64,000 nt of DNA from Verrucomicrobiales bacterium (GCA_016795505.1 JAEUHH010000010.1:1-64000); one strand, 5' to 3'; shown: positions 26,444 through 35,230, numbered from the stretch's first letter. Numbers and translations are program-made. The notes: generated from the letters alone by a model not told the origin.

Positions 26444-29295
26444 CACAGTTGTGGTTTCAGGGACAGGGACGCGGCGGCGGGAGCCTCGATGGCGAGGCGG
26501 CCGGCGGCGTCGGTGCGGTGTGTTTCGGAAAGGTTGCCCGTGGTGACGGCGACGGGGCTGTCGGGGCGGAAGCCGGCGACGACGAGGCGGGCGGGGTGGT
26601 CTTTGACCCGCAGGTCGATGCCGTCGGTGGCGAGGCGCCGCACTTCGATCTCGGCGCTGGCCGTCTCGACATGGGGTTGGGCGGCGGGCCGGTCGGCGAG
26701 CTGGATGGCGACGCGGGCGCGGCCGTCGGTGTGGATGTAGAGGGCATCCTTTTCGGCGTGGTAGCCGGTGACGCCCTCGCTGGCGGCGAGGTCGGGATAG
26801 CCCAGCCCGGTGGGCAGGCGGAAGGTGCGCAGTTGACCGTTGTTCAGGGCCGCCCAGCGCCGCTCTCCGGTGCGGACGAGCCGGGTGTGGTGGGAGTCGC
26901 GGGTGATGCGGGCGAACTGGATGGCGGTGGTGGCGTGCAGTTCCTGGGTGCGGCACCAGTCATAGATTTTCTTCAGGGCGGCGCAGGCATCGGGACGCTC
27001 GACGCTGTAGAAGTGATAGTAAACATTGACCGGCTTGAGGCGGCGGGGTCCGTCGGTCATCTCGAAGGTTTCGATCACCTGGGCGAAGCCGCCCCAGGTC
27101 GGGCCGACCCAGCCTTCCGTGTAGAGGAATTCATTTTGGTTGGCGGCGTAGATCTGGAGTTCGTCGTCCCACTGGGCGACACGCGGGGCGACGCCGAAGA
27201 GACCGGGGAAACGGCGGCACAGGATGGTGTTGCCGCCATTCATGGTCTCGATGCCCTGCTCGCGCAGCATGGCCAGCACCTGGGGCGAAGGACGGCAGTT
27301 GCCCGACCAGAGCATGAGGTCGGCGGGCTTGCCGGCGGGGGCGAGTTCGCGGCTGATGTAGTCGATGGAGCCGAGCGTCTCGCGGCGGTAGTCGATCTTC
27401 GGATAGCGGGCGGTGAGCTTGAGTTCGAGATTCAGCGAGTCGTAGAGGCCGAGGAACTCCGGGTCATCCTCCATCCAGAGGTAGGGGTGCGAGTAGGAGT
27501 GCGAGGCCGCCTGCACGTGGGGCAGGCGCAGGATGCGGCGGGCGAGCTCAGTGAGTTGGGGCGACTCGTCGGCTTTCTGCGACAGCATGTGGCCGCGGAT
27601 CTCGGATTCGACGACGGAGATGGTGATGGGCCACGGCAGGTCTTTCAGGAATCGGTCGTAGAGCACTTCGGCGCAGGTTTTGCCCGGATCGACAGTGGAG
27701 AGGGAGGAAAAGCCATCGCCATCGACGTGGGTGTAGAAAACGCGCAGGCCGTCGCGGGTGGTCGGGTCGGGTGCCGGGAAGAGGCCAGCCGGCCAGATGG
27801 CGCCGAGGAAGGCGAAGGGATCGGCGTGTTGGAGGATGGTCTCCTCGGAGGCTTCGAAAACAAGGTAGGGCGACAGCAGGGCGCCACCCCAACTGGTGAG
27901 GTAGGCCGTGTCGTAACGGTGCCGGGGGCTGTCGGCGGCGGGGGACTCGGCGACTTCGAGACCCAGCAACACGCGGGCGTCGGCGGGGGCGGCCACGGCG
28001 TCGAAGTCGCGTCGGGTCGGCGCGGCTTTGGTCTCGAAGTTCATGATCGACTCATCGAGGGCGACGATGGCGGCCGGGCCACGCGGTGCGGGCACCTCGT
28101 CGGTGGCGCGGATGCCGAGCCGGGTGAAGAGGCGGGTGCGCTCATGGTGATTGGAAAACCCATAACCGCCGAGGAAGAGCACCTTTTTCCCCTCGTCGAT
28201 GCGGCTGATGAGCCAGTCGGCGAAGTCGTGCTCCAGGCGGTAGGGGAACTCCAGCTCCTCGTCGAGGATCACGCCGGCGTATTCGGCGCCCAGCTCTTTG
28301 GTGGGGAGTCCCTTCGACACGTCGTGGAAATCGACCTCGTAGCCCATCCACTCCAGCGGCATCTGGAGGATCGCGTGGGTGGTGGTGTCGGCCGGCCAGA
28401 TCCGGTGGCTTTCGGCCTCCTTGGGATCGTAGCCGAACAGGACGAGCAGACGACGGGCGACCTGACCGCCGCCGATCACGGTGCCGTCCAGTTCCGGTGT
28501 GGTGAGAAACGGCACCGCGCCGAACTCGCGGAGCGCGCGATTGGCGGCGGCGACCTCGGCAGGTGCGGCGGCGCGGGGCAGGTAGTCCACCGCATAGACC
28601 GGATGACCGGCGGCGATGGCTTTCTGGATTTCGGCCGTGAGGGTGCGCGTGACATTGGCTTCGACCGGCCGGCACTCGCGGGTGGCGGGGTCGTAGGTGT
28701 GGCGGACCGACTCGACGAGCACGCCATCGACCGTCTCGCGGCCCAGGGTGGCGAGCAGATCGAAGCCGCGATTCAGCACCAGTTGCTTGTCGGGAAAGGC
28801 GGTGCGCAGTTCCTTGATTAGCGCAATCAAACCGTCGCGGGACGCCGCGGCGCGGTCGGGGGCCTGGGACTCGATGAGCCGCAGGCTGTCGACGGTGTCG
28901 AGCAGGAAGCCGTCGAAGCCCCGTTCCGCCGCCGGCCGGGCGAGTTGCTCGATGACGAAGGCGCGCCAGCGGGGATCGGCCGGATCGGCGAGATCGGCGG
29001 CCCAGAGAGGATTTTTCATCACCGGCCGGATGCCCGTGGCCAGCGCCGCCTCGCGGTAGGGAGCATCGGCGGCGATCTCGACCACGCTGAGGTAGGCGAG
29101 GTAGCGGTTGCCGAGCCGCTGACCGGCGGCCAGGTCGGCTTCGGCGGTCGGGTGGATGATGTTCAGCCCGTAGGCGAGGAGGTGGTCCGGATTCGGCCGA
29201 GCCGAGTAGTCCACGTAGAGGGAGTCGGCGGCAACGGCGGTGCCGGCGAGTCCGAGCAGGGCGGAGAGTCCGAGGGCGAGTGTCTGGCGGATCAT
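26443..29295 (-). CDS. pelA: PelA-like polysaccharide hydrolase and deacetylase
   Basis: The protein (950 aa, about the length of Pseudomonas PelA) has a signal peptide (LALGLSALLGLAGTAVA). An N-terminal GH114-type domain follows (about 25-275; candidate acids in GFDGFLLDTVDS at 127-138 and VLVES at 192-196), then a flavodoxin-like middle domain (about 280-450). The carbohydrate deacetylase domain has HVDGDGF at 523-529 and SHSYSHP at 598-604, the Asp and His metal-site motifs of PelA and CE4 relatives. Family knowledge: PelA trims and partly de-N-acetylates the polymer in the periplasm. It sits 40 bp after an epimerase gene and overlaps the TPR gene downstream. Confidence 0.88.
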   Translation of the reverse strand: MIRQTLALGLSALLGLAGTAVAADSLYVDYSARPNPDHLLAYGLNIIHPTAEADLAAGQRLGNRYLAYLSVVEIAADAPYREAALATGIRPVMKNPLWAADLADPADPRWRAFVIEQLARPAAERGFDGFLLDTVDSLRLIESQAPDRAAASRDGLIALIKELRTAFPDKQLVLNRGFDLLATLGRETVDGVLVESVRHTYDPATRECRPVEANVTRTLTAEIQKAIAAGHPVYAVDYLPRAAAPAEVAAANRALREFGAVPFLTTPELDGTVIGGGQVARRLLVLFGYDPKEAESHRIWPADTTTHAILQMPLEWMGYEVDFHDVSKGLPTKELGAEYAGVILDEELEFPYRLEHDFADWLISRIDEGKKVLFLGGYGFSNHHERTRLFTRLGIRATDEVPAPRGPAAIVALDESIMNFETKAAPTRRDFDAVAAPADARVLLGLEVAESPAADSPRHRYDTAYLTSWGGALLSPYLVFEASEETILQHADPFAFLGAIWPAGLFPAPDPTTRDGLRVFYTHVDGDGFSSLSTVDPGKTCAEVLYDRFLKDLPWPITISVVESEIRGHMLSQKADESPQLTELARRILRLPHVQAASHSYSHPYLWMEDDPEFLGLYDSLNLELKLTARYPKIDYRRETLGSIDYISRELAPAGKPADLMLWSGNCRPSPQVLAMLREQGIETMNGGNTILCRRFPGLFGVAPRVAQWDDELQIYAANQNEFLYTEGWVGPTWGGFAQVIETFEMTDGPRRLKPVNVYYHFYSVERPDACAALKKIYDWCRTQELHATTAIQFARITRDSHHTRLVRTGERRWAALNNGQLRTFRLPTGLGYPDLAASEGVTGYHAEKDALYIHTDGRARVAIQLADRPAAQPHVETASAEIEVRRLATDGIDLRVKDHPARLVVAGFRPDSPVAVTTGNLSETHRTDAAGRLAIEAPAAASLSLKPQL

Positions 29296-29335
29296 GGGAA
29301 CGGGAGAGGCCAGGGTGGCTGTCGGGAGATGAGGA

Positions 29336-30304
29336 TCAGGCGACCGCGAGGGCCGGCAGCGGCCGGGTTTGCTCGATCAGGGCGCGCAAGCTGGCCTCCA
29401 GCGGAGCGGTGGCCTGGAATCCGATGGCCTTGGCGGCGCGGTCCGGGCTGCCCAGAGAGTGGCGAATCTCACCGTCGCGGGCTTCGGCGATCCGGTGGGG
29501 CGGGGCGTCGGGATAGACCGAGCGGAAGATGTCCAAGATGCTCAGCAGCGTGCGCGGGCGGCCCGTGCAGACATTGCAGATGGTCGGGGCCAGGTCGGGC
29601 TGGGTTGCGGCCAGGGCATTGGCCCGGGCGAGGTCCTCGACAGCGATGAAGTCACGGGTCTGGCGGCCGTCTCCGTAGACGGTGACCGGCTCACCGGCGG
29701 CGAAGCGGTCGGAGAAGATCGAAATGACGCCGGAGTAGGGCGACTTCGGGTCCTGCCGGGGGCCGAAGACATTGAAATACCGCAGGCAGATCGCCTCCAG
29801 GCCGAAGGAGGCCGCGTAGCCCTGCAGCACCTCCTCGGAGGCGCGTTTGGCCATGCCGTAAAGGCTGATCGGGCGGGGCAGGATCGACTCGACGAGCGGC
29901 AGCTCGGGATGGTCGCCGTAAATGGCAGCCGACGAGGCAAAGACCACGCGGCGCACGCCGTGTTTCCGCGCGGCTTCGGCGACGAGATGGGTGGCATGGA
30001 GATTGAGCCGGTAATTCAGGTCCGGCTCCTGCTGCGCCCGCACCACGCTCACAAGTCCGGCGAGGTGGATGATGGCGTCCGGCTTCTGGCTCTCCACCGC
30101 CCGGTCCAGCGCGCCGGGGGCGGTGATGTCGAGCCGGATGAAGCGAAACCGCGGGTCCGCCGAGGCGCCGCGCAGATTGGCGAGGTGGCCGGTGCTGAGG
30201 TCATCGAGGGCGATGACCTGGCAGCCCATGGCCAGCAGGCGATCGACGGTGTGGCTGCCGATGAAGCCGGCGGCGCCGGTAACGAGGATGCGGGTGTGTT
30301 TCAT
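29336..30304 (-). CDS. UDP-glucose/UDP-N-acetylglucosamine 4-epimerase-like enzyme
   Basis: The 322-aa protein has the extended short-chain dehydrogenase pattern: GAAGFIGSH at residues 10-18, ASSAAIYG (catalytic Ser region) and YGMAK (YxxxK), followed by LRYFNVFGPRQDP. Such enzymes interconvert UDP-hexoses at C4. In Pseudomonas protegens a similar UDP-HexNAc epimerase, PelX, is encoded with the pel genes and supplies UDP-GalNAc for Pel. The position directly before pelA on the same strand suggests the same role here. Whether it prefers acetylated sugars cannot be read from the sequence. The upstream spacer is AT-rich and divergent. Confidence 0.85.
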   Translation of the reverse strand: MKHTRILVTGAAGFIGSHTVDRLLAMGCQVIALDDLSTGHLANLRGASADPRFRFIRLDITAPGALDRAVESQKPDAIIHLAGLVSVVRAQQEPDLNYRLNLHATHLVAEAARKHGVRRVVFASSAAIYGDHPELPLVESILPRPISLYGMAKRASEEVLQGYAASFGLEAICLRYFNVFGPRQDPKSPYSGVISIFSDRFAAGEPVTVYGDGRQTRDFIAVEDLARANALAATQPDLAPTICNVCTGRPRTLLSILDIFRSVYPDAPPHRIAEARDGEIRHSLGSPDRAAKAIGFQATAPLEASLRALIEQTRPLPALAVA

Positions 30305-30484
30305 GGATCGGGAACGGAGAATTTTTGGAAACCTAAAAATTCAGCTAAAACCAATTAATTATGGTTTTTATAACTTCCCGACATTTATCGCAATCTTGCG
30401 TATCGCTCAAGCAAATTTTTTAAAAAATGATTCTATTTGATAATTTTTATGGTAGTTTTGGTTCAAATGAGAGAGGTTTTGACC
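30305..30484. other. AT-rich divergent spacer in the Pel-type locus
   Basis: A strikingly AT-rich stretch between the epimerase gene and the beta-helix gene, likely holding promoters for both directions. It contains an inverted repeat AAAACCA-N8-TGGTTTT (about 30347-30368). No exact sigma-70 pair could be fixed. Similar AT-rich spacers precede the other two transcription starts of the locus (34493-34578 and 42840-42960). Confidence 0.5.
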
Positions 30485-31942
30485 ATGCGACTCCGTTTCA
30501 CCCATCTGACTCCGCGGTTCCGGTTCTGGAACAAGGCTGCCGTGGCCCTGGCTATAGGGCTCGCGCCCGTCATGCCGACCGTTTGGGCCAAAGGCCGCAC
30601 CCTCTATGTGTCACCAGCCGGGAACGACGCCGCGCCGGGCAGCGAGAAATTCCCCTGGCGCACCATTCAGAAGGCCTGCGACGAGATGCAGCCCGGCGAC
30701 ACGACCATCGTCCGCGCCGGGATCTATAACGAGCAGCTCTTCGTCGAGGTCGAAGGCAACGCCACGGACGGTCCGGTGACCCTCCAGGCCGAGGGCAAGG
30801 CGGTCATCACCGCTCAGGGGCTCGACGAGGACAATGTGATCTACATCGAGAACAAGAGTCACATCCGCATCATCGGCTTTGAGATTCGCGACCTGCATAC
30901 CGAGGACGGCTCGGGCATCCGATTCGAGGGCGCGGGGAGCCATCTGGAATTCCGCGACAACCACATCCATTCCATTCGCGGCAAGAATGCGATGGGCATC
31001 ACCATCTACGGCACCGATGCGGACAATCCTGTGAGCCGTGTGACCATCGACGGCAACGAGATCCACGACTGCGACGCTGCTCCGAGCGAGGCCCTCACGC
31101 TGAATGGGAACGTGACCGACTTCGAAGTCACCAACAACCACGTCCACGACATCGTCGGTGTGGGCATCGACTTCATCGGCGGCGAGGATGGCATCGTCGA
31201 TGACCGCACCAAGGCCGCGCGCAACGGCGTCTGCCGGGGGAATCGCGTTGAGCGGGTGCGCGCGAACTATGGCGGCGGCTACGGGCCGGGCATCTACGTC
31301 GACGGCGGTCGCGACATCGTCGTGGAGGGCAATCAGGTGAGCGAATGCGACCTCGGCATCGAGGTGGGCGCGGAAAACCCTGGGGTCGTGGTGTCGGGCG
31401 TCGTGGTGACGGGCAATGTCATCGCCGGCAACGACAAAGCCGGGCTCGTCGTCGGCGGCTACGAGAAAAAGCGGGGCCGGGTGCGCGAGTGCCGCTTTGA
31501 GAACAACCTGATCCGCGACAACACCAGCCACGCCAAGGCAGAGGCGGAGATCTGGATCCAGTGGGCCGAGGCCAACGACTTCCGCAACAATCTGATCGTC
31601 GGCCGCGAGGGCAGCGAAAAACCACTGCTCTACAGCGAAAATCCCAACCAGGAGAATGCCTTCGACTTCAATCTCTGGCACCTGCCCGGCGGCGAGCCGA
31701 CTTTCGTGTGGTCGGGCCGGGAGTATGCCGGTTTTGAGGCCTTTCGCGAGGGAACAGGGTTGGATCGGAGAGGCAACCGGGTTGATCCGAAACTCGCCGC
31801 CGACGGCATCCACCTCGGTCCCGGTTCGCCGGCCATCGATGCGGGTGATCCGGAAACGAAGATCGCGCCGGAGGCCAAGGATATCGATGGCGAGCCGCGG
31901 GTGAAGGGCGGCCGCATCGATGTGGGGCCGGACGAAGGCTGA
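30485..31942 (+). CDS. Secreted right-handed parallel beta-helix protein (PL9/DUF1565-like)
   Basis: From the ATG at 30485, preceded by GAGAGAGG as ribosome site, the protein has 485 aa and a signal peptide (AAVALAIGLAPVMPTVWA). The start of the mature part, LYVSPAGNDAAPGSEKFPW, RTIQKACDEMQPGDTTIVRAG, is the classical beginning of PL9/DUF1565-type beta-helix proteins, and coils such as FRNNLIVG recur every 20-25 residues. The end, GPGSPAIDAGDP, is also typical. Such folds include polysaccharide lyases and the alginate epimerase AlgG, so it may cut or modify the exported polymer. A segment near the C-terminus (31751-31788) closely resembles an intergenic repeat. Confidence 0.75.
   Translation: MRLRFTHLTPRFRFWNKAAVALAIGLAPVMPTVWAKGRTLYVSPAGNDAAPGSEKFPWRTIQKACDEMQPGDTTIVRAGIYNEQLFVEVEGNATDGPVTLQAEGKAVITAQGLDEDNVIYIENKSHIRIIGFEIRDLHTEDGSGIRFEGAGSHLEFRDNHIHSIRGKNAMGITIYGTDADNPVSRVTIDGNEIHDCDAAPSEALTLNGNVTDFEVTNNHVHDIVGVGIDFIGGEDGIVDDRTKAARNGVCRGNRVERVRANYGGGYGPGIYVDGGRDIVVEGNQVSECDLGIEVGAENPGVVVSGVVVTGNVIAGNDKAGLVVGGYEKKRGRVRECRFENNLIRDNTSHAKAEAEIWIQWAEANDFRNNLIVGREGSEKPLLYSENPNQENAFDFNLWHLPGGEPTFVWSGREYAGFEAFREGTGLDRRGNRVDPKLAADGIHLGPGSPAIDAGDPETKIAPEAKDIDGEPRVKGGRIDVGPDEG
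31751..31788 (-). repeat. 22-bp-type repeat inside the beta-helix gene
   Basis: AACAGGGTTGGATCGGAGAG and GCAACCGGGTTGATC match the reverse complement of the repeat at 22227-22262 at about 32 of 36 positions with one gap; the block GATCGGAGAGGCAAC is identical. It is read in frame as part of the protein (GTGLDRRGNRVDP). This protein position normally carries a similar GLD...DP sequence in the family, so convergence cannot be excluded. Confidence 0.6.
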
Positions 31943-31997
31943 GCCGCGGCGGGGATTCGCAAGTGCGGGGGCATCGTGTATCGTGCCCGCCGTTTCC

Positions 31998-33002
31998 ATG
32001 CTGAAGTCCCCCCGAACAGCCCTCGCCGCGTGCGTGTCCCTGGTGGCGGTCGCGCTGGGCCTGCCCATGCTGCTGGGCCGTGGCCCGGTGCGGGCGGATC
32101 GCTTTGACGAATCGCTGATCGACGATCTGAACCGCGAAAAGCCGGAGATCCTCCTGATCGGTGACTCGATGCTCTACACCCGGCTCCACCTGGACGGGTT
32201 GCGGAAACTCGCCGCGGACCGGCGCCTCTCGGAGTATTCAGTTGGCGGATCGGCCTCGGCGACATGGTATCTCTATTTCAAAAACGTGGCGATGGCGGCG
32301 AAACGGCCTCCGCAGATGGTGGTCTTCTTCTTCCGCGACGACGTCTGGTCGCAGCCCCACCTGCGCACCGCGGGTGCGCGGCGCGATCATCTGCTGGAAC
32401 TGTCGCCGGACCTGACGACCGACCTGGGCGTGGTGCCGGGATTCGCGGACGATTCGCTGACGCTGGCGGGGCTGCCGCGCCGCCTCTATCCGGTGGTCGA
32501 TTTTCGCAACTACCTGCGCCAGCGGCTGGTCCTGCTCATTCAGGACGCGGTGAGTGGCACCGGATCGAAGCATCCGCTGGTGAAGGAGCGTCGGGAACGC
32601 TTTGACTTGGGCAACCTGCGGTCCGACCTGCCGGCGGAGTTGCCCGAAGCCAACGAGCACACCGAGGGGGATCTTCAGTTCGATCCGGACGGCACCTTCC
32701 TTCCCGAGATCATGAGCCTCGCCGCAGACAAAGGAGTGCGGGTGGTGCTTTACCGCGTGAAACGCCGGCCCGATGACGCTGGCCAGCGCGAAGAGTCACC
32801 CGAACTGGCCGCCTACGTGGCCTCCCTGCGATCCTGGCTGGAGACCCGTGGCGGCGTGCTGGTGGATGAGTCGGGCGACTCGTCGCTGGGCCTGAATCTC
32901 TACCTCGATGGCGATCACCTGCGCGAGTCGGCCCGTCCGGCTTGGACGGTGGCCTTTTGGCGGCGGCTCGAGCCGGTGGTGAAGGGAGGGCCTCCGCGAT
33001 GA
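31998..33002 (+). CDS. SGNH-type acyl-transfer protein paired with MBOAT (AlgJ/AlgX-like role)
   Basis: The 334-aa protein has an N-terminal hydrophobic segment (TALAACVSLVAVALGLPMLL) as signal or anchor, the block I motif IGDSMLYTR with nucleophile Ser near residue 50, and a block V DGDH motif near the C-terminus. This is the Ser-Asp-His layout of SGNH esterases/transferases. Next to an MBOAT gene, with a 4-bp overlap, it fits the known pairs AlgI-AlgJ/AlgX, PatA-PatB and DltB-DltD, in which the SGNH protein moves acyl groups to the polymer in the periplasm. Overall identity to AlgJ or AlgX is not evident by eye. Confidence 0.7.
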   Translation: MLKSPRTALAACVSLVAVALGLPMLLGRGPVRADRFDESLIDDLNREKPEILLIGDSMLYTRLHLDGLRKLAADRRLSEYSVGGSASATWYLYFKNVAMAAKRPPQMVVFFFRDDVWSQPHLRTAGARRDHLLELSPDLTTDLGVVPGFADDSLTLAGLPRRLYPVVDFRNYLRQRLVLLIQDAVSGTGSKHPLVKERRERFDLGNLRSDLPAELPEANEHTEGDLQFDPDGTFLPEIMSLAADKGVRVVLYRVKRRPDDAGQREESPELAAYVASLRSWLETRGGVLVDESGDSSLGLNLYLDGDHLRESARPAWTVAFWRRLEPVVKGGPPR

Positions 33003-34429
33003 TCTTTCACAGTCTCGAATATGTGATCTTTCTCGTGGTGGTCTTCGGCCTGTATTGGTCGATGGGGCTGCGGGCGCAGAACCTGCTGCTGCTGGCGGCG
33101 AGCTGGTTTTTTTACGGCTACGCGCATCCGGCCTACCTCAGCCTGCTGATCGGGATCTCGCTGTCGGATTACCACTGGGCGCGCCAGATCGTGCGACGAC
33201 CGGAGCGCCGGCGGCTCTATGTGACGTTGTCGCTGGTTTTGGACTTCGGGGCACTGGCGGTCTTCAAGTATTTCGGCTTCTTCGCCGAGAATGTGGCGAC
33301 GGTCCTGGCGGCGCTGGGGCTGGACCCGGGGCCGGTGACGCTGCAGATCCTGTTGCCGGTGGGGATCTCCTTCTACGTGTTCCAGAGCAGTGCCTATGTG
33401 ATCGACACCTATCGAGGACAGGTGAAGCCGGCAGGAAGCTTTTTCGACTATGCGCTGTTTGTCTCGTTTTTTCCCCAGTTGGTCGCCGGGCCGATCGAGC
33501 GCGCCGCCCATCTGCTCGCCGCCTTGCAGGCTCCGCGGGTGTTCCGGCCGGATCGTTTTCGGGAAGGCTTTTTGCTGTTGCTGTGGGGCTACTTCCTGAA
33601 ACTGGTGGTGGCAGACAACACGGCGGTCATCTGCAACCGCCATTTCTCGATCGAGCAGACGGAGTTTCCGTTGTTGTGGTCGGGGGTGTTCGCCTTCGGG
33701 GTGCAAATTTATGCCGATTTCTGGGCCTACACGGCGATCGCGCGGGGCACGGCGCGGCTGCTGGGGCTGGAACTGGTGCGGAATTTCGAGCATCCCTACC
33801 TGGCGCGCAGTCCGGGGGAATTTTGGCGGCGCTGGCACCAGTCGCTGTCCACGTGGTTCCGCGACTATGTCTACATCCCGCTGGGCGGGTCGCGGGCCGG
33901 AGCGGCGGCCGAGTATCGCAACTTGTTCGTCACCTTTTTGCTTTCAGGTCTGTGGCATGGCGCGTCGTGGAATTTCCTCATCTGGGGGGCCTACCACGGC
34001 ATCCTGGTGGCGGGACAGCGCTGGCTGGAGCGTCGTGGAGTGATGGCGGTGCGGCCGGTCAATGGATGGACTTCGGCAGGCCGGTGGGCGGCCACCTTTG
34101 TGCTGATCCACGTGGGCTGGCTGTTTTTCCGCGAGCAGAACGTGGCCTATCTGGGGAAATGGCTGTGCCTGAATCCGCTGGCTGTGTCGTCGGGGCTCGT
34201 CTGGCAAAGTGGTTTGCAGGATGTGCTGACGACGGCCTTCTACGCGGCGCCGCTGTGGTTGGCGGCGACGGCGGAGCGCTGGTGGAATCAGTCGGGCCGC
34301 GAGGCGATGGCGGCGCGGAGTGAGATCGGCCGGTTTGCGTGGCAGGCAGCCGCGGCGACGGCGCTCTTTCTGCTGATCCTGCTGCTCGGCAGCGAGGTCT
34401 CGGCCGACTTTATCTATTTCCAGTTCTAA
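32999..34429 (+). CDS. MBOAT family O-acyltransferase, AlgI-like
   Basis: A 476-aa multi-spanning membrane protein of normal AlgI length. The typical landmarks are LLLAASWFFYGY, ISFYVFQSSAYVIDTYRG, SFFPQLVAGPIERA, WRRWHQSLSTWFRDYVYIPLGGSR and LSGLWHGASWNFLIWGAYHG with the catalytic His of WHGASW. Family knowledge: these proteins bring acetyl groups across the inner membrane for O-acetylation of alginate and other exopolymers. The start at 32999 overlaps the stop codon of the SGNH gene (ATGA), so the two are coupled. A downstream AT-rich spacer leads to the SPOR-like gene. Confidence 0.92.
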   Translation: MIFHSLEYVIFLVVVFGLYWSMGLRAQNLLLLAASWFFYGYAHPAYLSLLIGISLSDYHWARQIVRRPERRRLYVTLSLVLDFGALAVFKYFGFFAENVATVLAALGLDPGPVTLQILLPVGISFYVFQSSAYVIDTYRGQVKPAGSFFDYALFVSFFPQLVAGPIERAAHLLAALQAPRVFRPDRFREGFLLLLWGYFLKLVVADNTAVICNRHFSIEQTEFPLLWSGVFAFGVQIYADFWAYTAIARGTARLLGLELVRNFEHPYLARSPGEFWRRWHQSLSTWFRDYVYIPLGGSRAGAAAEYRNLFVTFLLSGLWHGASWNFLIWGAYHGILVAGQRWLERRGVMAVRPVNGWTSAGRWAATFVLIHVGWLFFREQNVAYLGKWLCLNPLAVSSGLVWQSGLQDVLTTAFYAAPLWLAATAERWWNQSGREAMAARSEIGRFAWQAAAATALFLLILLLGSEVSADFIYFQF

Positions 34430-34578
34430 GGGCGGCAGGAGGGCTGCATCGATCGAACCGAACCCGCCGGGACCGGGGGCGTGGGAAGGTAAAGGGAATC
34501 GAAAATTTGAGAAAACTTTAAAGTTTGCGTCTTTTTAATTTGAATTTATTAAAATAATCAGCGAAAGTTTCGCCGCTT

Positions 34579-35199
34579 ATGAAAAAATTCAGCATCACCA
34601 CCCTTGCGGTCACTTTGGCGACGCTGTGCGGAGCCAAAGCTGATTATCTCGTCCTGAGTTCTTCTTTTGATCAGAAGGAGCAGGAAGCCCGTCTGGAATC
34701 CTTCCAGAAAAATCTGAGTCCCTACGGAGAACCCCAGATGCTGCTGGCATCGAATGGGGCCTACACCGTGGCCATGCACTGTCAGACCACCGAAGAAGCC
34801 CGCGGGCTGCGCGCCGTGCTGACCGGCCGCAATCTGGCGCCCAAGGACGCCTACATTGTGGCCGACAACAAGCTGGCGTCGATGGACAAGAAGGCGGTTC
34901 CCCAAGGGGTTCCCTTCATTCAAGTGGCGGCCAGCCGCAGCCGGGAGGAGGCGATGGAGCACGCCCGTGACCTGTTCTACAACGAGCATTGGAATGGTGA
35001 AGTCCAAGTGTGGGCATCGGACGCCGACAAGCAGGGCAAGCGCTGGTATCGCGTTGTGATCCCCGGCAAGAGCGGCGATCAGGCGGTCGCGCTGGAGAAG
35101 TACCTGAAGACGGAGAACGTGATCGACAAGGCGGCCTTCATCGTCGCGGAGTCGGCGCTCGGATTGAGAATCTTCTCATCCCACGAAGAGGGCGTCTGA
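34579..35199 (+). CDS. Exported protein with two SPOR-like repeats
   Basis: The 206-aa protein has a signal peptide (ITTLAVTLATLCGAKA; the Cys context does not match a lipobox well). The mature part shows two similar modules of about 80 residues, each with beta-strand, helix with E/A/R-rich face, strand, strand: one begins DYLVLSSSFDQKEQEARLES, the other PFIQVAASRSREEAMEHARD. This is the SPOR-like pattern known from peptidoglycan-binding proteins. It lies between the MBOAT gene and the convergent pelG, with its own AT-rich upstream region, and might be a periplasmic or cell-wall component of the secretion apparatus. That role is a guess from position. Confidence 0.6.
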   Translation: MKKFSITTLAVTLATLCGAKADYLVLSSSFDQKEQEARLESFQKNLSPYGEPQMLLASNGAYTVAMHCQTTEEARGLRAVLTGRNLAPKDAYIVADNKLASMDKKAVPQGVPFIQVAASRSREEAMEHARDLFYNEHWNGEVQVWASDADKQGKRWYRVVIPGKSGDQAVALEKYLKTENVIDKAAFIVAESALGLRIFSSHEEGV

Positions 35200-35230
35200 T
35201 CCATCGCCACACCCGGCAGAGCGGGTTTTG

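Noticed and set aside
24386-28821. Two long frames antisense to the TPR and pelA-like genes
   Set aside because: Gly/Glu/Val-rich shadows without start context; the sense genes have signal peptides and motifs and overlap by one base.
30485-31942. Assignment as AlgG, mannuronan C5-epimerase
   Set aside because: The N-terminus fits PL9/DUF1565-type proteins better, and no other core alginate synthesis gene (alg8, alg44, algK) is present.
34579-35199. Assignment as PelC
   Set aside because: The Cys in the signal peptide is not in a lipobox context and the domain pattern is two SPOR-like modules, unlike PelC.
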